Below are positions 35,686 through 44,626 of a stretch of DNA of 64,000 bases, piece by piece. A program made the translations under genes and the position numbers. Under the pieces are notes generated by a model, which saw only the letters and a list, made by a program, of their open reading frames with translations, did not search any database and had not been told where the DNA came from. This DNA is from Terrimonas ferruginea DSM 30193 (lineage in GTDB: Bacteria > Bacteroidota > Bacteroidia > Chitinophagales > Chitinophagaceae), in contig NZ_KE384401.1 in assembly GCF_000425585.1 (NCBI RefSeq), positions 212,051 to 276,050 of the forward strand. Reading direction: 5' to 3'. Each line of letters begins with the position of its first letter. Position 1 is the stretch's first letter.

Positions 35686-37623
35686 TTATGCAGCGGCTGG
35701 TTCTTTTTCTTCTATAGGTTGTACAGCTTTTACATTTTCTTTTTCCTGTGCTGTTTTGCGCACCCAGTTGTTGTTGGCAACGTCAAATTCATAGCCGCGC
35801 CCCTGCATAAAAATATCCAGGCCGGTCTGCTGATCGATCAGTTGTCTTACGGTGGGGTGCATTTGTTTCAGCACCAGGTTATGACTGTTATAAATAAAAT
35901 ATAAACTGTTCAATGAATCGTCGATAGGAAACTGTTTGCTATCGAGGTATCCTTTTACTCTTGAAAAGGCTCCGTCAAATCTTGTGATAGCTGTGCCCAA
36001 TCCGATTTTTTCGGGATCGGGGTCATCCGTTTTGTCGAAATCAAAACCTGCGCGCACATTGCTCATAAGCGATTTGAGCGGACCGGCGGCTTTTTCACCG
36101 GTGAGTGTTTCCAGAAATTTATTGGCGCCGGACAAGGGCAGATAACTCAGCAGCTTGGCGTACAGCGCTTTTTTCGTGGGCAGCATCGGCAATGTCATGG
36201 CACCGATGGCGCCGGCAAGTGCGGCTTTCGATTCGGCATCGAGCTGACCGATATCCTGCTGTTGTTTTTTTGTACCGGATTGAATTTGTTTGTGCGCATC
36301 ACCGACCAGCACGGCGGCCTGTTCCGGTTTTTTCTCGGCGGCTTTCTGCTGAAGGATTTTTATATAATCTTCATCTACATCCAATGGTTGTACGGCCACA
36401 CCGGCGGGTGCATATACTTTGGTAACGCCGGCTTTTTCCAACACCTGTTTGGACAAAGCTTCGGCTGCCGGTGTTTTTGGCTGGAACACATTCAGCGAAT
36501 CGGTAAGTGCATTGAAAACGGGAACGATGCAATTGAAAAACTTTTCGATGGGGAGTTTGTCGGTACTGATGCCGAATCCGTCTTTCATTTTTTTCAAATC
36601 CTCCTTTACAAAACGGCTGATGCGGTCGGCTGCTTTACCGGGTACGGCGTCATAACCTTTTACCACATTGGCAAACTCGGGGATATCGTCGAGGCTGATC
36701 ATTCCCGGTGCTTCGTCGATCAGTTTTTTAACGAGGCCGAGCATTTCTTCGATCATCGAAGTAATCTCATTCTTAGCGCTGTCGAATGCGTCCAATACTT
36801 TTTTATTGTCCTCACCGGTGCCCATTTTGTGATCTCCCAGTACAAAGGCGAGCGCTTTGATGAGGTGGAGCATAATGTTGCCGGTGAAATAAGAGAACAA
36901 ATCGGCATTGCTGGTTTCGATGTATTTGCGGAGTTTATCGGCCGGTTCAAAATATTGAACGGCCTGCTGCGTAAGATCATAACGGCTGCCGTAGTTGACG
37001 CGTTTGGCGCCATCCGCCACAGCGGGATCGACAGTATGAATATCGCGGTACAAAGGTGTGCCGATATAGATGAGTGACCTGACGGTCCATTTTCCTTTTT
37101 TAAGATCGTCGGCATCTTTTAATAAGGATGCGGCTTCGTTGGCAATGTTGCCTCCTTGTCCGAGGCCTACAAAATGAAAAGCGGAACTATAACCGCTCCA
37201 TCCGGCGATTTCGGAGTTTATCTTATTGTAAAGTTTTTGTCCTTCGCTCTTGCGCTTGTCGGCGGTGCTGTCGTCTTCATAGTCGTAGATGAGCACTTTG
37301 TTTTCTTCGTTCATCAGCGCCATGTCTTTGTCCATGGCGTCGAGGATTTTGTCCCAGCCTTTTCCGTATTCTTTGTAGTAGGTGTAATCTTTATCGGATT
37401 TTTTTTCCGCTCCTTTTTCTTCTTTGATGAAGCCGGGCACGTAGGAGGTAACGCTGTCAACGGCGGAAGAGGCTGCGGAGGCGGCTCCGGCTACGCCGCC
37501 AAGCATACTTTCGGCGCCGCCCATTCCGGCGGCATTGCCGGGTTTATAGCGCACGATCACCAGCAGTTGTCGCAGGTGAATATCCTGGAAGTCCTGGGAG
37601 GTATTTTTTTCGTTTCCTGCCAT
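35686..37623 (-). CDS. T6SS-linked alpha/beta-hydrolase-like protein with degenerate nucleophile
   Basis: A 645-residue protein not recognised as a core T6SS part. Its layout resembles an alpha/beta hydrolase: a strand LLVIVRYKPGN (20-30), a strand NKVLIYDYEDDS (108-119), a nucleophile elbow FHFVGLGQGGNIANEAASLL (149-168), a lipase-like LIYIGTPLYRDIH (184-196) and a late YFIYNSHNLVL (575-585) with H581. The elbow reads G153-L-G155-Q-G157, so Gly replaces the nucleophile Ser of GxSxG. A Gly/Ala-rich stretch occupies residues 32-58. It lies between the PAAR and clpV genes, 14 bp from PAAR. It could be a delivered effector, an inactive effector, or a lineage-specific structural part. I see no separate immunity gene beside it. 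Confidence 0.6.
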   Translation of the reverse strand: MAGNEKNTSQDFQDIHLRQLLVIVRYKPGNAAGMGGAESMLGGVAGAASAASSAVDSVTSYVPGFIKEEKGAEKKSDKDYTYYKEYGKGWDKILDAMDKDMALMNEENKVLIYDYEDDSTADKRKSEGQKLYNKINSEIAGWSGYSSAFHFVGLGQGGNIANEAASLLKDADDLKKGKWTVRSLIYIGTPLYRDIHTVDPAVADGAKRVNYGSRYDLTQQAVQYFEPADKLRKYIETSNADLFSYFTGNIMLHLIKALAFVLGDHKMGTGEDNKKVLDAFDSAKNEITSMIEEMLGLVKKLIDEAPGMISLDDIPEFANVVKGYDAVPGKAADRISRFVKEDLKKMKDGFGISTDKLPIEKFFNCIVPVFNALTDSLNVFQPKTPAAEALSKQVLEKAGVTKVYAPAGVAVQPLDVDEDYIKILQQKAAEKKPEQAAVLVGDAHKQIQSGTKKQQQDIGQLDAESKAALAGAIGAMTLPMLPTKKALYAKLLSYLPLSGANKFLETLTGEKAAGPLKSLMSNVRAGFDFDKTDDPDPEKIGLGTAITRFDGAFSRVKGYLDSKQFPIDDSLNSLYFIYNSHNLVLKQMHPTVRQLIDQQTGLDIFMQGRGYEFDVANNNWVRKTAQEKENVKAVQPIEEKEPAAA

Positions 37624-37637
37624 AGCCAGCGGCTTGC

Positions 37638-38264
37638 TTATTCATTAAAAAAGGTGGTGCTGCAATCGGCAACAGTATACCCGGAAAGTTGCTCAGTCTT
37701 GCCGGAGCTGTCGGTCTTGCCGGAATGTACTTGTCCGTCACTGGTTCTTATCTCGTATTTCTGTCCGGCTTTCGCCTTTCCGGCTTCGTCTACCAGCGAA
37801 AACTGGGCCGTAAAATCTTTTTTATCAGTTCTTTCGGCGGTGTCGTCGCCGTTTTTAGCGGCATTTTTCAGTGCATCGCTGTTGCTGATGTCGGTTGCCT
37901 GTCCCGCACCGGTGTTTTTGCCCGTACCATTTCCTCCTGCTCCGTTCGCTCCGCCGGACCCGCTGCCACTTTCGCCGATGAGTACGGTGGCAGCGCCTTT
38001 AGTGATAGTGCCTCCGTGTGCGGTCATGTCTCCCATGCGCGCTGCCGGCTGGCCGCCAATATAAACCCCCGAGCTGCCCATCATGATCGTATCGGGAGGG
38101 CCAGCACATTGGCATACCGTTCCCATCACTGCAGCGGGTACTCCTTCGATAAGCACGGTACTAATGGCGCCCAATGGCATTACGGGGCCACCCACATGTG
38201 GCTTTACGCCATCCACCATTGGACAGACATGAAGATCACCGACTCGTGCTGCGGGCTTACTCAT
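37638..38264 (-). CDS. PAAR-domain spike tip with C-terminal extension
   Basis: A 208-residue protein whose first ~95 residues form a PAAR domain: KPAARVGDLHVCPMVDGVKPH, GPVMPLGAISTVLIEGVPAAV, VYIGGQPAARMGDMTAHGG. The His and Cys residues expected to bind zinc at the spike tip are present. A Gly/Ser/Asn linker (about 97-140) leads to a small beta domain (about 150-208), FTAQFSLVDEAGKAKAGQKYEIR and onward. This is the transthyretin-like type found at VgrG and PAAR ends, where it may hold cargo. It follows the DUF4123 adaptor gene by 26 bp and precedes the 645-residue protein by 14 bp, the usual order of a spike-loading module. Confidence 0.9.
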   Translation of the reverse strand: MSKPAARVGDLHVCPMVDGVKPHVGGPVMPLGAISTVLIEGVPAAVMGTVCQCAGPPDTIMMGSSGVYIGGQPAARMGDMTAHGGTITKGAATVLIGESGSGSGGANGAGGNGTGKNTGAGQATDISNSDALKNAAKNGDDTAERTDKKDFTAQFSLVDEAGKAKAGQKYEIRTSDGQVHSGKTDSSGKTEQLSGYTVADCSTTFFNE

Positions 38265-38290
38265 TTTACAATTTTATTATATGACCGCAC

Positions 38291-38881
38291 TTAATCCAGG
38301 AAAAACCTGCGGCGCGGCGTTTTTGTTGCTTCTGTTTGCTCTTCCTGCGGTGGCGGTTCTGTTGCGGGCTGTTCAGGATGCTGGTCCGGTTGCCCGTTAA
38401 ATAATTCGGCGGCGGTAATTGTTTTGTTTACCGTGCGGTGCTGTTTATTAAGCGTCCGGCAGGTAAACGAAGTGGCATCATCGCCGGCAGTACAGATACT
38501 GGTCAGGCTATCGCCAAAAAGGCGGAAAAGTTCTTCGCCTGAGGCGTTGTTCAGGTAGCGGTTCATTACCCGGGCATCCCATATCCGGAAAAAATGTTCT
38601 TTGCCGTCGATGGTTTTGTAAATGAATGCCTGCAGGTGAGCGGCCAGCAATTCGGGTGGGTCCGGCGACTCGAGAAACAGGCAATGATCCAATGAGATCA
38701 GCGGCTGCTGCTGAAGACGTTGAAACGGGTTGTCGTTTATGACAAACAACCAAGGTGCGGCGTCCCACAATTTCTCATCTTTTGTTCCTTCCAATAAGAA
38801 GCGATGTACGGGGTAGGCCTGCTGCAATTGCAGCAGTGTGTACTCGTTATTAATGGCCGGATCAAAGCAGCAGTAGCGCAT
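38291..38881 (-). CDS. DUF4123 T6SS effector-loading adaptor
   Basis: A 196-residue protein with the DUF4123 signature: an N-terminal VHRFLLEGTKDEKLWDAAPW-like segment, then FLESPDPPELLAAHLQAF and HFFRIWDARVMNRYL. In other bacteria DUF4123 proteins (Tap/TEC) bind a specific effector and hand it to VgrG or PAAR without being secreted. The C-terminus is Pro/Glu/Gln-rich and ends RRRFFLD. It starts 7 bp after the vgrG stop. Its presence argues that a cargo protein is encoded nearby; the 645-residue gene is the only candidate in the operon. Confidence 0.82.
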   Translation of the reverse strand: MRYCCFDPAINNEYTLLQLQQAYPVHRFLLEGTKDEKLWDAAPWLFVINDNPFQRLQQQPLISLDHCLFLESPDPPELLAAHLQAFIYKTIDGKEHFFRIWDARVMNRYLNNASGEELFRLFGDSLTSICTAGDDATSFTCRTLNKQHRTVNKTITAAELFNGQPDQHPEQPATEPPPQEEQTEATKTPRRRFFLD

Positions 38882-38888
38882 CCTGAAA

Positions 38889-40838
38889 TTAATTTATTTT
38901 AACCAATCCGCCTTTTATTTCGGTGATGGCACCTGCTTCGAGACTGCCCTGCGCACCGGCTGTGAGTTTCAGGTTTTGACCGGCGGTAACGTTGGCGCTG
39001 CCACCTGCTGCAACGTCCAACCCGGAACCTGCGGTCACTGATGTTGCTGCACCGGATGAAACAGAAAGATCCTTGCTGAACGTCAGCGATCCGTTTTTCT
39101 GTGCAGTCATTTCAATATTTTCTCTGGCCGTCATTTTTATATTCTGTGCAGTCATATTAAGATCACCGTCTGCCTCGAGGTTGATCGTTCCTTTTGACTG
39201 AATGGTGATCTTTTTGCCATCTTTTGCCAATTCAATGCTGGCGATATTTTCACCACCGCTGAACAGCGACATTTTGATCTGTTCGCCATGCGTCAGTTGC
39301 AGGTACGACCAGTTGTCTTCATCCTGGTTGGATGACAATGACAGGTAGGGTTTTGAGTCGCCGCCGCCCGCCAATGCGATATCGTTGTGCGGGTCTTTTG
39401 TCTGTTCGAAATTGAACTCGTCTTTTTCAAAAACGTTGTCGACGATCAGCACCATTTTATTTTTATCATCGAAAATGATCCGTCGTCCGCTGCGGGTGCC
39501 GATAAACTTTACGTCGTTGCCGCCTTCGGGCACACCGGATTTATTTTTCTCCGTATAAACGGCACCCATGACGAAGGGACGTTCTGCATTGTTGTCGATA
39601 AAATTCACCAGCACTTCATCGTCCACTTCCGGGAGGAAGCGGAAACCCTTGCCATTGCCGGCGTGTGGTACCACCACATTGAGCCAGGGAGTGGAGTCGC
39701 CTTCTTTCTGCCAGGCCATTCTTACTTTGATGCGCGCCAGTCCGTCTTTGTCTTCATTATCGGTCACCAATGCGGGTTGTGGTTTGCTTACGGGAAAAAG
39801 ATGCGGGTTAGTGTAAGGGGGAACGGCTGATTCTGCGGGTACGGCCACAAAATGGTTCTGGTAACTCACGGAATTGTCGCAATTGTGTTGTAACTCGGTA
39901 ATAATATAATCACCGGCATTATTGCCTTTTTCGTCGATCACGCGGATGGTACCGCCGAGTTTCAGACCGCTGAGATAAGTACGCCCACTTATATAAATGG
40001 AAGAAGAAGCGCCCGACTGCTGGCTCAGCACACTTGCCGATTCGAGCAGTTCTTTTTTAACGGCATGCGTGAAGTGGGCGCTTTCGTAACTGCTGCCATA
40101 ATATTGTTTCGATGCATCGACTGCTGCTGCGATCATGCCGCTGCCGCCGGGTTTATCGGCTTCTTTTGTGGACGCTATATGCTCGCCTTTGTACGTATCG
40201 AAACCGGCGATCTTGCTGGGCGATTGCTGGATGCGTGCGCTCAGGGCAAAATCATACACCTGTCCTTCTTCGAGTTTTAATTCGTAAGGCGTTTTATCCG
40301 GAGGGCCGAGCACCAGTTGTTCTCCGTCGTAATACAGCCATTCGCCGTGCCGGGCGGCCAGCATGCTGAGAAACGCAAACGTTGTCTGGTTATACTGTAC
40401 GGTATAAAACAACTGTTCCGTATAAGCGGGGTTCAGTTTTGCCGCGAGGTCGCCTTTCAGGTCGTTGAAAATATCCTTGATCGTTTTTTTGATAAAAGAC
40501 CGGCACTGTGGCACTTCGTCGAGCCGCATGAACAATCCTTTTCCGGTAACCTGGTATTCTACGTTGTGTGCAAACTGGTTGCAGCAGGTGATCAGTTGAA
40601 TGATCCCTTTGAAAACCATGTTGTCGTTAACGGAAAAAGAGATTTCCTTACCGAGGTGTTTTTTGTAGAAGTCTACATGATCGGAAATGCTGACTTCTTC
40701 TTTTTCCACACGCCAGATAAAGGAAAAGGAATGCGTGTCGGCCAGGCGCTGATTGATGGTAAGTGCGGAGAACAGGACGGGGTCCTGCTCATCCTGCACC
40801 TGGATAGCCACTTCGGCCAACTCTGTTACTTCGGCCAT
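38889..40838 (-). CDS. tssI: T6SS spike protein VgrG/TssI
   Basis: A 649-residue VgrG. The gp27-like part covers about residues 1-350, with VEYQVTGKGLFMRLDEVPQC and FLSMLAARHGEWLYYDGEQL. The gp5-like OB domain is at about 355-430 (LARIKVRMAWQKEGDSTPW, FRFLPEVDDEVLVNFIDNN). The C-terminal beta-needle is built of short repeats such as LNMTAQNIKMTARENIEMTA and ends GGLVKIN. There is no additional effector domain. It trimerises to form the spike on the Hcp tube. It is the first gene of the spike module, and a separate hcp gene lies upstream across a repeat block. Confidence 0.93.
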   Translation of the reverse strand: MAEVTELAEVAIQVQDEQDPVLFSALTINQRLADTHSFSFIWRVEKEEVSISDHVDFYKKHLGKEISFSVNDNMVFKGIIQLITCCNQFAHNVEYQVTGKGLFMRLDEVPQCRSFIKKTIKDIFNDLKGDLAAKLNPAYTEQLFYTVQYNQTTFAFLSMLAARHGEWLYYDGEQLVLGPPDKTPYELKLEEGQVYDFALSARIQQSPSKIAGFDTYKGEHIASTKEADKPGGSGMIAAAVDASKQYYGSSYESAHFTHAVKKELLESASVLSQQSGASSSIYISGRTYLSGLKLGGTIRVIDEKGNNAGDYIITELQHNCDNSVSYQNHFVAVPAESAVPPYTNPHLFPVSKPQPALVTDNEDKDGLARIKVRMAWQKEGDSTPWLNVVVPHAGNGKGFRFLPEVDDEVLVNFIDNNAERPFVMGAVYTEKNKSGVPEGGNDVKFIGTRSGRRIIFDDKNKMVLIVDNVFEKDEFNFEQTKDPHNDIALAGGGDSKPYLSLSSNQDEDNWSYLQLTHGEQIKMSLFSGGENIASIELAKDGKKITIQSKGTINLEADGDLNMTAQNIKMTARENIEMTAQKNGSLTFSKDLSVSSGAATSVTAGSGLDVAAGGSANVTAGQNLKLTAGAQGSLEAGAITEIKGGLVKIN

Positions 40839-40870
40839 ATGTTACTGATTAAAGGTTGCGTCAATGGTGA

Positions 40871-41050
40871 TCCCGAAGTCTCGGGAGTGAATCGTCAATC
40901 GTGAATAAGGGGTTGTCAGGCGTTTGAGCTTTGGCTATAACGTTGCTTTACGTGAAAGTGATTTTCTTTTCCACGCAGAGGCGAAAAGTATTACTTAAAT
41001 CTTATAACCTATTACTTATTAACTAAGCCCTACGCCTTCAGCCTTATACC
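40871..41050. repeat. Repeat block between vgrG and hcp
   Basis: A hairpin TCCCGA, loop AGTC, TCGGGA (40871-40886) is followed by GTGAATCGTCAATCGTGAAT heptads. Then come TTCCACGCAGAGGCG-type words, TTACTTAAATCTTATAACC words and CCTACGCCTTCAGCC words up to the hcp stop. The hairpin occurs in inverse orientation at 45248-45263. The block separates hcp from vgrG within one direction of transcription. Confidence 0.68.
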
Positions 41051-41053
41051 TTA

Positions 41054-41440
41054 CTACACCCACTCATTTTTATGGGTGCCATTGCCCATGCTGATTTCTT
41101 TTGCGGAAATGCCAAACGTGATGATCATCGGCTGATCGTTGTCGGCCGCAAAACGTTCTTCAAAATTTACCACATAACCCTCTTTGAAGTTAAGCTCTTT
41201 CATGCGGGCATCGCTGTCTCTTTTGAAAAAAGTAATAGTGCCGTCCTTGCGTTCGAAATTGTTACACATCCATTCAAACAATTCGGTGCCGCTGTTGCTT
41301 TCAACCGTAACTGATATTTTACCGCCGCGGGTGATGGAGGAAGGGCGGCCGGTGGAATCGACTTCCTGGTGGAGAGAATACTGACAATTAAGTACAACGT
41401 AGTCCTTGCCGGCTACGGTGAGTTTCGCCTTGAAGCTCAT
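41054..41440 (-). CDS. tssD: T6SS tube protein Hcp/TssD
   Basis: A 128-residue Hcp without a tail: MSFKAKLTVAGKDYVVLNCQ, TFFKRDSDARMKELNFKEGY and MIITFGISAKEISMGNGTHK. It is the shorter of the two Hcps in this locus and the gene nearest the central divergent promoter, so it probably supplies the bulk tube protein. The two Hcps share the N-terminal layout but differ widely in sequence and at the C-terminus. A good promoter (TTG, 17 bp, TAACTTTG) lies upstream on this strand. Confidence 0.9.
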   Translation of the reverse strand: MSFKAKLTVAGKDYVVLNCQYSLHQEVDSTGRPSSITRGGKISVTVESNSGTELFEWMCNNFERKDGTITFFKRDSDARMKELNFKEGYVVNFEERFAADNDQPMIITFGISAKEISMGNGTHKNEWV

Positions 41441-41648
41441 GATTGTAGGTTTTTTGGTTTTAAAATGGTTGAGTCAAAGTTAATGAACCTGCGGTCAGAC
41501 AACAATAACACGATTGTGGTACTTACAGGTTTTTTTCAATAAATAAAGTAACCAATAATTCACGGACTTAGAAATCACGCAATTGAGTGTTATTTTTAGT
41601 TGTTGAATTGTGTAAATTTGTTTTCCTTCGATTTCCGCGCTATTAACC
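41441..41648. promoter_or_regulatory. Divergent promoter region of the two T6SS arms
   Basis: On the minus strand, TTG (41500-41502) and TAACTTTG (41475-41482), 17 bp apart, would drive hcp with a leader of about 31 nt. On the plus strand, TAAATTTG at 41613-41620 would drive tssG with a leader of about 25 nt. About 130 bp of AT-rich sequence lies between the two -7 boxes and is the natural place for shared regulation. I see no clear operator palindrome. Confidence 0.6.
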
Positions 41649-42548
41649 ATGAAACCCGGCACGGGAACATATAAACCTTCGCAGTACGCTTCCCTGCGTG
41701 CTGAAGCTTTTTGTGCAGCCCTGCTGGACAATGGTGGCTTTTTTGACGATATTACCGTAGAACACACCGGAGCTTTCCGCCGCAATTACCGCAACGATAT
41801 AAACCAGGTTGATCAACTTAATAATGGCATAAATCTTCAGCTTAACCGCGACGGCCTCTATGATAAATTGCCGGAAGGCTTGTTTCATCAGTCGCTCGGA
41901 TCGGGCCGTACGTCGGCGCTGCAGGACATGGTAAGCGAGCACCGCCGCTACCGGGAGGAAGAAAAAGCCGCCCGCCGGTTCTTTCAACCCGTGGAGCAGG
42001 AAATATTCCGCTATGCCGTGATGGCGGAGTCCGAAGAACGTGCACTTTTGTTCAGCACGCTCAACGGTGAAGTGTCGCCCGCGTTCTTTGGTTTCTGGGA
42101 TATTGCTGCGGATTTGCCCAAAGCTGCCGCTGAAATGATGATCCGGCTGATGCCGCTGCAACGCCGCATCAAAGGAAAACCGGAGGTCACCGCCCATGCG
42201 CTGGCGCTTTTACTCGACCGGCCGGTTACCATCCGGGTTTCACATCCGTCCGGCCAACAGGCAGAAGCAGCAGCTTTTCGTCCGGGAGCAGATTGCCTGC
42301 TGGGCATCGATACCATTACGGGCAGCCGGTTTGCAGAAACCGCGGTTTGCTGGACGGCGCTGATTGAAAATGTGTCCCCGTCCGAATTGATGCAATTCAC
42401 GCCGGAAGAACCGTTCGGACGTTTTCTTACCCGCTTTGCGGAAATATTCATTCCGCTCGATGTGGAATGGAAAACGGAACTTGTCCGGTCGGAAGCAAAG
42501 AAAGAAGAAGAACAGACCTATATCATGGGGTATGGATTTTATATATAA
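41649..42548 (+). CDS. tssG: T6SS baseplate protein TssG
   Basis: A 299-residue protein placed as TssG by its position at the head of the T6SSiii baseplate operon, its length, and its C-terminus ending ILGYGFYI-like (MGYGFYI), the short aromatic end expected of TssG. Other segments include YRNDINQVDQLNNGINLQLN at the N-terminus and MIRLMPLQRRIKGKPEVTAHAL in the middle. TssG joins TssE, TssF and TssK to make the baseplate wedge. It is the first gene of the rightward arm, 25 nt behind the -7 box. The tssN start is 15 bp downstream. Confidence 0.75.
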   Translation: MKPGTGTYKPSQYASLRAEAFCAALLDNGGFFDDITVEHTGAFRRNYRNDINQVDQLNNGINLQLNRDGLYDKLPEGLFHQSLGSGRTSALQDMVSEHRRYREEEKAARRFFQPVEQEIFRYAVMAESEERALLFSTLNGEVSPAFFGFWDIAADLPKAAAEMMIRLMPLQRRIKGKPEVTAHALALLLDRPVTIRVSHPSGQQAEAAAFRPGADCLLGIDTITGSRFAETAVCWTALIENVSPSELMQFTPEEPFGRFLTRFAEIFIPLDVEWKTELVRSEAKKEEEQTYIMGYGFYI

Positions 42549-42563
42549 TATGAATGGAACTGT

Positions 42564-43430
42564 ATGGCTCTAAAGACTTTTATACTTTATTTCGCCCCCT
42601 TCCTTGCCGGAGCTATCGCTTTATTTGCGATGGTCAAGCAAATGGTCAGTGCCGTTGCCAACCAGGGCAAGCGCCCGTTTTGGTATGGATTGGTGACGTC
42701 CGTGGTTTCGTCAGGGGTAGCATTCCTGGCATCTTATATAGCCACTAATCTTTTTCAGCTTTTCTGGATACTCGCCGCACTTTACCTCTTATTCGGTATC
42801 GTGCATGTCTGGCTCACGCATCGCCGTTATTTCAACCATCCCCGTGAGTCGCGCAACAAACAACTGGCGGCAGAATTTTTATTTGCCTTGTCCATTGTTG
42901 CCTTCAGCGTGGCCGCATTTGCTGCGCTGCAATATTTCCTGCGGGATAAAGATTTTCTTTATTATCCGCTGCTGATGAGTTTGCTTTTCTTCTTCGTACC
43001 GTTGCTGGTTTATCATACATTCAAAGCCGTCTATGCTATTCCCTTGCCTGTTTATACGGTATGGAATTATCCCACGGAGGAAATTGAATTACCGGATGAG
43101 AAAGAGAATGAACGCTTATATGTGATCGGTTTCGAACTCACCAAAAAAGGAACGGACAGGGAAATGACTTACTTCCGGGCAAAGGCCCCGGCAGAAATGG
43201 TACTCGGAGAGCTGTTCTATCATTTCATCAATGATTACAACGAAGTGCAGAGCGAAACACCGATTGAGTTCCATTACAACCGCGAAGAACAGGATCAAAC
43301 GCATGCGTGGTATTTCCGCACAAAACCAAAGTGGTATACTTTTTCGCGGATACTCGATCCGTTCCAGACAGTCGACAACAACAAAATCAAAGAAAACACA
43401 GTGATCATCTGCGAAAGAGCCGCGGTTTAA
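42564..43430 (+). CDS. tssN: T6SSiii membrane protein TssN
   Basis: A 288-residue inner-membrane protein with five predicted transmembrane helices in the first 155 residues (for example FILYFAPFLAGAIALFAMV and LMSLLFFFVPLLVYHTF). A cytoplasmic C-terminal domain of about 120 residues follows, with YVIGFELTKKGTDREMTYFR and FHYNREEQDQTHAWYF. This is the layout of TssN, one of the parts that replace the TssJLM membrane complex in Bacteroidota T6SSiii. It sits 15 bp after tssG and 38 bp before tssK. Confidence 0.85.
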   Translation: MALKTFILYFAPFLAGAIALFAMVKQMVSAVANQGKRPFWYGLVTSVVSSGVAFLASYIATNLFQLFWILAALYLLFGIVHVWLTHRRYFNHPRESRNKQLAAEFLFALSIVAFSVAAFAALQYFLRDKDFLYYPLLMSLLFFFVPLLVYHTFKAVYAIPLPVYTVWNYPTEEIELPDEKENERLYVIGFELTKKGTDREMTYFRAKAPAEMVLGELFYHFINDYNEVQSETPIEFHYNREEQDQTHAWYFRTKPKWYTFSRILDPFQTVDNNKIKENTVIICERAAV

Positions 43431-43468
43431 CGATGGCCGCAGATCAGTAACTGTAAATTTTATACACC

Positions 43469-44611
43469 ATGAGCAGGCTGCATTATTTCCCCGTCAACTG
43501 GGTTGACGGAATGAAAATAAACAAGGATCATTTTATAGCGCAGGACAAGGCCGCAGCGGATTTGCTGTACCAGTCAGTCCAGGGCAACCTTTCGCCGCTT
43601 CGCTATGGCGTGCTGGCGGACGATGCGGCAACCGATTCATTCCAGGTGTCACTGACCGCCGACAACCAGCACACACTCAAAGCAACGGTGCTGCAATGCA
43701 GAGCGCTTACACGCGGCGGCATTTATATTGAAATTCCTTCGCGCACGAGCGATACACTTTCTGCTACGTTCACTTTGTCGCCACAAACACGCACCTTGTT
43801 TTACCTAGTGCTTGTTGTCAATCCATTTGACCGCCAGCCCGCAGGTGATGCCGATCCGGAAGAAACGCCCCCCCGTTATCCGTTTACCCAGCCTTTGTAT
43901 CAGATAGAACTTGCGGATGAAGCACGTTACCGCCAGTTTGCCGGCAATCCTTTCGCATTGACCATCGGACGCGTACAGGCAGAAGCGCATGGCATCACAG
44001 TCGATGAAGAATATATTCCGCCCTGTATGAGCCTGCATGCACATGCCGATTTGCTGCAACTGCACAGCGAACTGGACCAGTTTCTTGGCGGATTGGAATT
44101 GCGTTGTTCGCAAATCGTTCAGAAGATCTTCCGCAAGAGTCAGCAAAATGATTTGTCTGAACTCGCGCTTTTTCTTTGCGACCGCATCATGTTGCAGCTC
44201 GGACAGTCGCTCACCGAAATGCGCAGAACCATACTTTACGAATCACCCGCCGGGTTGTTTGTAACGATATCGTCGCTGGCACGCGTGATGAAGAATACCA
44301 TTGATCTGCGTATCGGTTCGGGTAAAGATGAATTGATGAACTACCTGAGCGAATGGTGTGAACTGAACCAGGGAGAACTCGAAACATTGCTTACCTCCGT
44401 GGCCAATCTTCCTTACGATCACAACAATATCAATGACAGCATTGCACCGGTAATCCGGTTTGCGCGTGTGATATCGAGACTGTTTGAGACCCTGAGCAAT
44501 CTTGAATTCATCGGTAAGCGCAAAGAGAGCGGCATATTCGTAAAAGAAGAAATCAAACAAACCGCTGTGGACACAACACCTGTTAAAACAAAAAGAAGAT
44601 TTTTCGGATAA
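43469..44611 (+). CDS. tssK: T6SS baseplate protein TssK
   Basis: A 380-residue TssK, the trimeric adaptor that connects baseplate wedges to the membrane complex. The N-terminal shell domain shows FPVNWVDGMKINKDHFIAQD, matching the family pattern W-x-x-G-M-x-x-x-x-x-H-F. A beta-rich region (about 60-180) is followed by a helical bundle (about 190-340). The C-terminus (KQTAVDTTPVKTKRRFFG) is short and basic. It sits between tssN and tssO. Confidence 0.85.
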   Translation: MSRLHYFPVNWVDGMKINKDHFIAQDKAAADLLYQSVQGNLSPLRYGVLADDAATDSFQVSLTADNQHTLKATVLQCRALTRGGIYIEIPSRTSDTLSATFTLSPQTRTLFYLVLVVNPFDRQPAGDADPEETPPRYPFTQPLYQIELADEARYRQFAGNPFALTIGRVQAEAHGITVDEEYIPPCMSLHAHADLLQLHSELDQFLGGLELRCSQIVQKIFRKSQQNDLSELALFLCDRIMLQLGQSLTEMRRTILYESPAGLFVTISSLARVMKNTIDLRIGSGKDELMNYLSEWCELNQGELETLLTSVANLPYDHNNINDSIAPVIRFARVISRLFETLSNLEFIGKRKESGIFVKEEIKQTAVDTTPVKTKRRFFG

Positions 44612-44626
44612 AACATTCCCAATCAA

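Noticed and set aside
35686..37623. Calling the 645-residue protein an active lipase effector
   Set aside because: The GxSxG nucleophile is replaced by Gly and no immunity gene is evident, so activity cannot be claimed.
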